A stretch of DNA of 40,131 nucleotides. It comes from Candidatus Fimimorpha excrementavium. Lineage in GTDB: Bacteria; Bacillota; Clostridia; Lachnospirales; Lachnospiraceae. The stretch covers positions 1 through 40,131 of the forward strand of contig DVJD01000025.1 of the NCBI GenBank assembly GCA_018710785.1, read 5' to 3'. Positions 34,593-40,131 of this stretch are shown here, one piece after another. The position numbers and the translations under genes are program-made. Position 1 is the first letter of the stretch, and every line of letters starts with the position of its first letter. The notes beneath the pieces were generated by a model. The model was not told the origin of the DNA and did not search any database. It saw only the letters and a program-made list of their open reading frames with translations.

Positions 34593-36631
34593 TTTCGTAT
34601 CTGTCCAATTATGGAGGGATTGAGACGCTGATGCTTCGGATGGTGAAGTGGCTGGCGGAAAACGGGTATCCGTCCATGATTGTGACGGACCGGGAGAGGA
34701 AGACGGATCCGGATCTTTTCAGGGAGCTGGAACGGGAGAGTGTGATCAAGAAGATCGCCTTCCGGGGATATCAGGAGTTCTCGGCCAAACAGGATTTGGG
34801 AATCGGCGAAGAAGAAGCGCCGAAGCTGATGGTCTTTTCCTATCCGGGCTATCTGATCGCCGATGAGATCCGTCGGCAGACGGAAAAAAGTCAGATTATT
34901 TTTTATGATCCCCACCAGTACGGGCTGATTCTGGAATTTTCCTTCCATAACCGCTTTTTAAAAAAGGCCGCCCATATCTGGGGAAAACGCCTGGCAAGGC
35001 GGATGGACAGACAGCATGAAATCGCCTACATGGATGGCCTTTGCATGGAACGGACGGCCCGGACCTACGGATGCGCAAGCCGACCGGATCTGGTGGTTCC
35101 CCTGGCCATGCAGATCCATGCCTTTGACCGGAAGCAGGCGGAAGCCAGGTATGAAAGGAAGGCATTTCATATTTTAACGGTGGCCCGCATGGAATTTCCG
35201 TTTAAAGGGTATGTCATCGGCCTGATCGGGATCTTTGAACAGCTGTGCCGCCGGTATCCCGGGCTTCATCTGGATCTGGTGGGGGATGGAAGCAATCACC
35301 GGCAGCTGGCAAACCGCATCCGCCATCTGGACCCGGACATCCAAAAACGGGTGCACTGGCATGGAACTGTGCCGTATCGGGATCTGGATGCTTATTTTGA
35401 GAAGGCCAAGCTGTATATCGGCATGGGCACCACGGTTCTGGACGCGGCGAACCACGGGATCATCAGTCTGCCGGTGGGCAGCTATACGTATCACTGCAAG
35501 GGATATGGATTTTTGCAGGAGGATGCCATGAACCTGGGAGGAATCGGGGGAAAGACGCCGATGGAGGGGCTGATCCGGCAGGTGCTGGGATTTTCTGAGG
35601 AAGAATACTGTGACTGTGTGAAGAAACAGTTTGACGCCATGGCGCCTCTGTATGAGATCGACGCGGTCATGCACCGGCTTCTCACATGGAACAACCGGGG
35701 GCATGCCAGCATTTTGGGTCGGTGGGAGCGGATGGCCATCCGGCTGGGGCGATGGGCCTATCGGAAAAAGGAGGCCGTAAAGGCTTGTTCCCCCAGGCGA
35801 TGTCTGGAATCGCTGAAGCGTCATCCCCGCCTGTTTCGATTGGTGCACAGGGCCGGGATCACGGCACTTCGGATTCCGGTTTTGATCACCGGGAAAATGC
35901 GGGCGTATGGCTGGATCTGTGATTCCAATACGGCAGCGCTTCGCGCCTATCAAAACAGCCATCTGGGAGAGCGGTGCGTGCTGGTGGCCAATGGCCCCAG
36001 CCTTTTGCCGGAGGATTTGGAGAAAATCAAGCACGAGTGGACCTTTGGGTGCAATAAAATCTACCATATGTTTCCCAGGACCAGCTGGAGGCCGGATTTT
36101 TACTGCGTGCTGGACGAGCGCTATGTGGAACGAAGCCAGGATGAGATTTTTTCCAATATCCAGGCGCCCATCTTCACCAACGATGTGATCTACCGGGCGA
36201 TCCGGGCGGAAAACAAAAAAGGAAGAAAAATTCTGTATTCCAAGCAGATCCGCTATGAAACCTTCAAAGCCTGGCCCAATCTTTTGGAATATACGTATGC
36301 CACCAATCAGGGAACCGTACTTTCGTTTGTCATGGCGCTGGCCATCTATATGGGATTTCAGGAAATCTATGTGCTGGGGGCGGATAATACGGCGACTGCG
36401 GCGGGCAATCATTTTGCGGGACATGCGGAGGATAAAGGGCTGGAAGCGATTCAGAAAGCGCGCCTGAAGGAGAACGGATGGAATGAAAATCACTGGAGGG
36501 ATCAGATGGAACTGGAGATGGAAGCCTTTGCCCGGTATGCGAAGAACCATGGGATTTCCATCTGCAATGTGACCCGGGGAGGCCGCCTGGAAGCCTTTGA
36601 AAGGAAAAATTTTGATGAAGTATTTCCGTAA
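34568..36631 (+). CDS. Fusion of a GT4-like glycosyltransferase with a DUF115/MptE-like domain
   Basis: A 687-residue protein starting at ATG 34568 (GGAGGTGG upstream). Residues 1 to about 385 are GT-B/GT4-like: LISYLSNYGGIETLM, HILTVARMEFPFKGY, DLVGDGSNH and a late acceptor-side region (TTVLDAANHGIISLPVGSY). Residues about 465-687 carry CVLVANGPSLLPEDLEKI, DFYCVLDERY and VLGADN, the pattern of the DUF115 / 6-hydroxymethylpterin-pyrophosphokinase-like family, often found with flagellin or surface-glycan modification (Maf-like) genes. A helical linker joins them. One polypeptide might couple sugar transfer with another modification; the DUF115 activity is unproven. It overlaps both neighbours. 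Confidence 0.82.
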   Translation: MEKERFVLISYLSNYGGIETLMLRMVKWLAENGYPSMIVTDRERKTDPDLFRELERESVIKKIAFRGYQEFSAKQDLGIGEEEAPKLMVFSYPGYLIADEIRRQTEKSQIIFYDPHQYGLILEFSFHNRFLKKAAHIWGKRLARRMDRQHEIAYMDGLCMERTARTYGCASRPDLVVPLAMQIHAFDRKQAEARYERKAFHILTVARMEFPFKGYVIGLIGIFEQLCRRYPGLHLDLVGDGSNHRQLANRIRHLDPDIQKRVHWHGTVPYRDLDAYFEKAKLYIGMGTTVLDAANHGIISLPVGSYTYHCKGYGFLQEDAMNLGGIGGKTPMEGLIRQVLGFSEEEYCDCVKKQFDAMAPLYEIDAVMHRLLTWNNRGHASILGRWERMAIRLGRWAYRKKEAVKACSPRRCLESLKRHPRLFRLVHRAGITALRIPVLITGKMRAYGWICDSNTAALRAYQNSHLGERCVLVANGPSLLPEDLEKIKHEWTFGCNKIYHMFPRTSWRPDFYCVLDERYVERSQDEIFSNIQAPIFTNDVIYRAIRAENKKGRKILYSKQIRYETFKAWPNLLEYTYATNQGTVLSFVMALAIYMGFQEIYVLGADNTATAAGNHFAGHAEDKGLEAIQKARLKENGWNENHWRDQMELEMEAFARYAKNHGISICNVTRGGRLEAFERKNFDEVFP

Positions 36632-38051
36632 AACCAGCCGCGCGGGGGAATGGAGGGCAACCCTTTGGTATACGGCGGCCAGCCTTTTTACAAAAGCATT
36701 CGGCTTTCTGACGATCCCGCTTTATACCAATCTGCTGACCACCGGCGAGTATGGCTATCTGAACACGTACAATGCCTGGATCGGTATTTTAAGCGTGGTC
36801 CTGGGACTGTCGTTAAACAGTGCGGTGATCAGCATCCAGAAGGAGAGAAAGGAGATCAAAGCGGCCTACCAGTCTTCGGTTCTTGGCCTCTCCCTCATCA
36901 GTTTCCTGGTGATGGGCGGCGGGATTCTTTTGGTCTGTCAGCTGATATGGAAACGGATACCGGGACTTTTGTCCCTGGCTCTGATCCAGTCCTATGCCAC
37001 CTTCGTTATGAATATGATTCTGCAGGAAATGGTGCTGGATAACCGTTATGTGAAGTATTCCCTGCTGTCCATCGTCAGCGCGGTGATTCCCATCCTGATC
37101 ACCTGCGCCATCCTGCCGTATCTGTTTTTGGACCGGCGGTATCTGGATGTGATTCTGCCAAAGGCAGCCGTATCGGCAGGGATCATGGCGGCGGTGATGA
37201 TCTACCTGTTTGGCAGAGGAAAAGTTTTTTACAGCCGGGAGTATTGGAAGCAAAGCCTGTCTTACTGTGTGCCCGTCATTTTTCATACTCTGGCGTTATC
37301 CATCATGCTGCAGGCAGACCGGATCATGCTCTCCTACTTCCGGGGATATGAAGAATCGGGCATGTACAGTTTCATTTACAATGTCACCCTGGTGATCGGC
37401 GTGGTGGTGGCTGCCCTGGAAAACACATGGAAAACCTGGTTTTTCCAGGCGGCTTCCTTAGACAGAAAAGAAGAAAAAAGCAGGCAGATCAGGCAGGCGG
37501 GCGCAGGGAGTCTGGCGCAGGCGGTCAATAAACGGGCAAGGGTCTATCTGGTCTGCGGAGAGGCGGGAATCCTGACCTTTGTCTATCTGGCGCCGGAATT
37601 TATCCGCCTGCTGGCCAATGAAGCCTACTGGGACAGCGTCTATCTGACGGCTCCCATCGCCTTTGCCTATATTCTGAGCCTGTTTTACGATTTTCTGGTT
37701 TACTATGAATACTATGAAAATGCCACGAAGCGGATAGCGGGCGCCAGCCTTATGGCGGCGGGGATCAATGTTGTCCTGAATCTGGTTTTCATCCCCCTGT
37801 GGGGAGCCATGGGAGCTGCCTTCACCACCATTTTGGCCCGCTTTGCCCAGTTTTTTCTCCATCTTCGGACCGTACACCGGATGGAAGCGTCGGTGCTGCC
37901 GTTTCGGCTGTATCTGCCATTTTTCCTCCGGTCGGCCGGGATGACGGCGGCGTTTCTGCTGTTTTACCGGCTGCCGGGGATTCGTCTTGGCATCCTGGCG
38001 GTGTATCTTCTGACGAGGATTCGGGGGATACGGGAGTTTTTTCAGCTGTAA
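36615..38051 (+). CDS. Lipopolysaccharide/polysaccharide flippase (Wzx-like)
   Basis: A 478-residue membrane protein of the MOP exporter superfamily with about 12-14 helices. Its N-terminus (LWYTAASLFTKAFGFLTIPLYTNLL) is typical of polysaccharide flippases: the amphipathic start is followed by TxPLYTxLL. It would turn the undecaprenyl-linked repeat unit across the membrane for the Wzy-like protein. ATG 36615 has AAAGGAAAA upstream and overlaps the preceding gene by 17 nt. It is the last gene before palindromic copy C. Confidence 0.9.
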   Translation: MKYFRKTSRAGEWRATLWYTAASLFTKAFGFLTIPLYTNLLTTGEYGYLNTYNAWIGILSVVLGLSLNSAVISIQKERKEIKAAYQSSVLGLSLISFLVMGGGILLVCQLIWKRIPGLLSLALIQSYATFVMNMILQEMVLDNRYVKYSLLSIVSAVIPILITCAILPYLFLDRRYLDVILPKAAVSAGIMAAVMIYLFGRGKVFYSREYWKQSLSYCVPVIFHTLALSIMLQADRIMLSYFRGYEESGMYSFIYNVTLVIGVVVAALENTWKTWFFQAASLDRKEEKSRQIRQAGAGSLAQAVNKRARVYLVCGEAGILTFVYLAPEFIRLLANEAYWDSVYLTAPIAFAYILSLFYDFLVYYEYYENATKRIAGASLMAAGINVVLNLVFIPLWGAMGAAFTTILARFAQFFLHLRTVHRMEASVLPFRLYLPFFLRSAGMTAAFLLFYRLPGIRLGILAVYLLTRIRGIREFFQL

Positions 38052-38070
38052 TGGAGGAATGTTTCATATT

Positions 38071-38232
38071 CCGGACGGCCGGAGGGAGCATACCGTTTCC
38101 CTGGAGGGCCGCTTTCGCTCAGTGAAAAACGCAGCGGTACTAAGATTCTTTCGCGCCCTGGAGGGCTGAAAGAATCAAGTACCGGCGTTTTTCAAAGCCC
38201 TTCAGGGAAACGGTTTGCTCCCTCCGGCCTGT
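38071..38232 (+). repeat. Complete covarying palindromic element, copy C
   Basis: CCGGAC, arm 38077-38108 pairing with 38198-38229 at 30 of 32 positions (one of the two exceptions is a G-T wobble). Core: loop CCGCTTTCGCTCAG; perfect 10-bp TGAAAAACGC / GCGTTTTTCA; CGGTACT / AGTACCG; GATTCTTTC / GAAAGAATC; apical GCCCT-GG-AGGGC. It lies 19 nt after the flippase stop. The remaining 38233-38345 shows no gene, only the ribosome site of the next. Confidence 0.9.
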
Positions 38233-38345
38233 GAATTGCTCAAGGATGGAGAACGGATGAGGCGATATAGGGATCAAGTGATTTGAGATTAGAAAGTCTA
38301 TAAGGCTTTGAGAACTGCGATGGAAGAAGCGGATGGAGGTATGTG

Positions 38346-38765
38346 ATGCAGGTGGTAAAGTATGCGTTTCAGCAGCATGGGGATGAGAGGGGGCAGCTGG
38401 TGGCTTTGGAGGAGTATCGGGATATACCGTTTCAGATCCGGCGCGTTTATTATATGTACGCGACGAAGGAAGGGGTGCGGCGGGGATTTCACGCCCATAA
38501 GTCGCTGGAGCAGATTTTGATTTGCATCCACGGCACGTGCAAAATTCTTTTGGACAGCGGGACGGAAAAAAAGATTGTTTCTTTGGAAAAGCCCTATGAA
38601 GGGCTGTATATTGCCAGTGACATGTGGAGAGAGATGTTTGATTTTTCTCCCGACGCGGTGCTTCTGGTGCTGGCGTCGGATTATTACGAGGAAGAGGATT
38701 ATATCCGAAATTATGAGGAGTTTTTGGCGTTTGTGAAGGAGAAGGAGGCGAAGACATGGAGGTAG
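38346..38765 (+). CDS. fdtA: dTDP-4-keto-6-deoxyglucose 3,4-ketoisomerase (FdtA-like)
   Basis: A 139-residue single-domain cupin. [11 protein letters not shown] supplies the paired active-site histidines (His49 and His51), and [20 protein letters not shown] is the family's C-terminal signature. FdtA/QdtA/WxcM-type enzymes move the keto group of the dTDP-sugar from C4 to C3, ready for amination. ATG 38346 has GGAGG 6 nt upstream. It overlaps the aminotransferase by 10 nt, and the pair together gives dTDP-3-amino-3,6-dideoxyhexose. Whether the product is the galacto (Fuc3N) or gluco (Qui3N) form cannot be fixed from sequence by eye. Confidence 0.88.
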   Translation: MQVVKYAFQQHGDERGQLVALEEYRDIPFQIRRVYYMYATKEGVRRGFHAHKSLEQILICIHGTCKILLDSGTEKKIVSLEKPYEGLYIASDMWREMFDFSPDAVLLVLASDYYEEEDYIRNYEEFLAFVKEKEAKTWR

Positions 38766-39859
38766 CGTTTTCCACATTCCGCCCCATGCATGAGGAGGTC
38801 CGGGAAGAGCTGGAAGAGGCCATGCGCCGGGTGATGGAAGAAAGCTGGTATATCCGGGGAAAGGAATGTACCGAACTGGAGCGGGAATTTGCCCGCTACT
38901 GCGGCTGCCGGTTCGCAGTGGGAGTGGGAAATGGGCTGGATGCGCTTTATCTGATTTTGCGCGCGTTGGGAATCGGAGAGGGAGACGAAGTGATTCTCCC
39001 GTCCAATACGTTTATCGCCACTGCTCTGGCCGTTTCCTATGCCGGAGCGACGCCGGTTCTGGCGGAGCCGGATCGAAAGACCTATAACCTGAATCCGGAA
39101 AACCTGGGGCGGGCCATAACCGGGCGCACCAGGGCCGTCATACCGGTCCATCTGTATGGAAGACCGGCGGATATGGAACCCATATTGGAGATCGCGGAAA
39201 ACCACGGGCTTTTTGTCATCGAGGATGCGGCCCAGGCCCATGGAGCCCGGTACCGGGGCAGAAAAACCGGTTCCTTTGGCATCGCGGCAGGATTCAGTTT
39301 TTACCCGGGAAAAAATCTGGGAGCCTTGGGAGACGGCGGGTGCGTGACGACCAATGATCCGGATTTGGCGGAAAAGGTGAGGGTTTTGAGCAATTATGGA
39401 TCGGCAGTCCGCTATCACCATCTGCTTTTGGGGACGAATTCCAGGCTGGATGAACTGCAGGCGGCGTTTCTTCGAATCAAGCTGAAAAAACTGGATCAGT
39501 GGAATCAGGAGAGAAAACGGATCGCCTCCCTTTATTTGGACGGGATAAAAAATCCGGCCGTCATCCTGCCGACAAGGGACGGAGACGGCTATGAAAGTGT
39601 ATGGCATATTTTTGCCGTGCGCTGCCGCCAGAGGGACGCGCTGGAGAATTGGCTTCGCGTCCATGGGATCGGGACGGCGAAACATTATCCCATTCCCATC
39701 CACCGGCAGGAGGCGTATCGAGAGCAGTACAGAGGGATGGCGTTTCCGATTGCCGAGGAACTGGCAAAGACACAGCTGAGCCTGCCCATGTTTTATGGGA
39801 TGCGGGAGGAAGAGATTCAGGCGGTGATACGGGCGGTGAATACGTTTGCGGAAAGGTGA
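38756..39859 (+). CDS. fdtB: DegT-family aminotransferase for a 3-amino-3,6-dideoxyhexose (FdtB-like)
   Basis: A 367-residue pyridoxal-phosphate enzyme. Lys186 in [14 protein letters not shown] is the cofactor lysine; [13 protein letters not shown] contacts the cofactor; [16 protein letters not shown] binds the phosphate. The [15 protein letters not shown] context is that of 3-aminotransferases (FdtB, QdtB, DesV) rather than the 4-aminotransferase at 29050. It acts on the 3-keto sugar from the overlapping FdtA-like gene. An acetyltransferase (FdtC) would be expected next but would lie beyond the window. Confidence 0.9.
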   Translation: MEVAFSTFRPMHEEVREELEEAMRRVMEESWYIRGKECTELEREFARYCGCRFAVGVGNGLDALYLILRALGIGEGDEVILPSNTFIATALAVSYAGATPVLAEPDRKTYNLNPENLGRAITGRTRAVIPVHLYGRPADMEPILEIAENHGLFVIEDAAQAHGARYRGRKTGSFGIAAGFSFYPGKNLGALGDGGCVTTNDPDLAEKVRVLSNYGSAVRYHHLLLGTNSRLDELQAAFLRIKLKKLDQWNQERKRIASLYLDGIKNPAVILPTRDGDGYESVWHIFAVRCRQRDALENWLRVHGIGTAKHYPIPIHRQEAYREQYRGMAFPIAEELAKTQLSLPMFYGMREEEIQAVIRAVNTFAER

Positions 39860-39870
39860 GGGTTGGAAAT

Positions 39871-40032
39871 CCGGACGACCGCAGGGAACGAATCGCTCCC
39901 CGGATGGGCCGCTTTCGCTTAGTGGAAAGCGCAGCGGTACTAAGATTTTTCGGCGCCGTGTCCGGCTGGAAAAATCAAGTACCGGCGGTTTCCAAAACCC
40001 ATCCGGGGAGCGATTCGTTCCCTGCGGTCTGA
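39871..40032 (+). repeat. Complete covarying palindromic element, copy D
   Basis: CCGGAC, arm 39877-39908 pairing with 39998-40029 at all 32 positions. Core: loop CCGCTTTCGCTTAG; TGGAAAGCGC / GCGGTTTCCA; CGGTACT / AGTACCG; GATTTTTC / GAAAAATC; apical GCCG / CGGC. It starts 12 nt after the aminotransferase stop. Confidence 0.9.
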
Positions 40033-40059
40033 GGAGTTTCGAAGGAAGGGCGATAGGAG

Positions 40060-40131
40060 GATTTTTCGGCGCCGTGTCCGGCTGGAAAAATCAAGTACCG
40101 GCGGTTTCCAAAACCCATCCGGGGAGCGATT
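40060..40131 (+). repeat. Tandem right-half copy of element D, cut by the window end
   Basis: From GATTTTTC at 40060 the sequence repeats 39944-40015 without a difference until the window stops. The offset is exactly 116 nt, the same period as in the copy B array at 30408-30640. Confidence 0.88.

Noticed and set aside
35174-36550. 458-residue antisense open frame
   Set aside because: Lies wholly opposite the GT4-DUF115 fusion, which has clear motifs and coupled neighbours; the antisense product has no recognisable domain.
1-40131. tRNA, rRNA or known riboswitch
   Set aside because: I looked for cloverleaf-like arms, CCA ends and familiar riboswitch cores in the intergenic gaps and saw none I could support by eye.

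Overview
The window looks like chromosome of a gut Clostridia bacterium, most likely a Lachnospiraceae (Blautia / Clostridium XIVa type). Reasons: strong AGGAGG-type ribosome sites, roughly even GC in the main genes, Lachnospiraceae-type lipoproteins, small domain-of-unknown-function families that I recognise from that group, and very large pectin-active surface proteins with LPxTG-like tails. This is inference from protein style; no rRNA or tRNA gene is present.

Layout. (1) 1-3060 is an AT-rich, eroded accessory patch: a frameshifted membrane protein, coding scraps, a Phd/Doc toxin-antitoxin pair whose toxin lacks its C-terminus, a relic of a Tn916-type integrase, a truncated HEPN-domain protein, and an array of 10-bp repeats just before an intact low-molecular-weight tyrosine phosphatase (3074-3565). 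(2) 3960-16266 is a plant-glycan locus: a 1425-aa PL11-type rhamnogalacturonan lyase and a 2045-aa beta-helix protein. Both have signal peptides, Ser-Asp-Pro repeat stalks and LPxTG-like anchors. They are followed by a convergent heparinase II/III gene broken by an internal out-of-frame deletion. (3) 16826-28782 carries an inositol-monophosphatase-like enzyme, an ABC exporter operon flanked by two lipoproteins, a zinc alcohol dehydrogenase, three small or uncharacterised genes and a GH2 beta-glucuronidase. (4) 29050-39859 is an exopolysaccharide cluster: DegT aminotransferase, phosphoglycosyl transferase and PglD-like acetyltransferase (an EpsN/EpsL/EpsM-like trio), a GT4 glycosyltransferase, a Wzy-like polymerase, an unusual GT4-DUF115 fusion, a Wzx-like flippase, then FdtA-FdtB for dTDP-Fuc3N.

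The most striking thing is not a gene. A ~153-nt near-palindromic element occurs four times complete (16430, 30335, 38071, 39871). It also occurs as isolated left halves (22582 on +, about 16614-16675 on -) and as right halves (window start, 30524, 30640, 40060). Each complete copy has a 32-bp outer stem whose sequence differs between copies while the two arms of the same copy still pair (30 to 32 of 32 positions). The inner stems also change in compensating fashion, and an asymmetric internal loop reading YCGCTYTCGCTYAG is nearly invariant. Right halves are tandemly repeated at exactly 116 nt at two separate loci. This is the signature of a conserved folded RNA (or cruciform DNA) family, placed at gene boundaries of the polysaccharide cluster. 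I do not recognise it as a named family.

A second structured candidate is the 8446-8520 leader immediately before the ribosome site of the 2045-aa protein.
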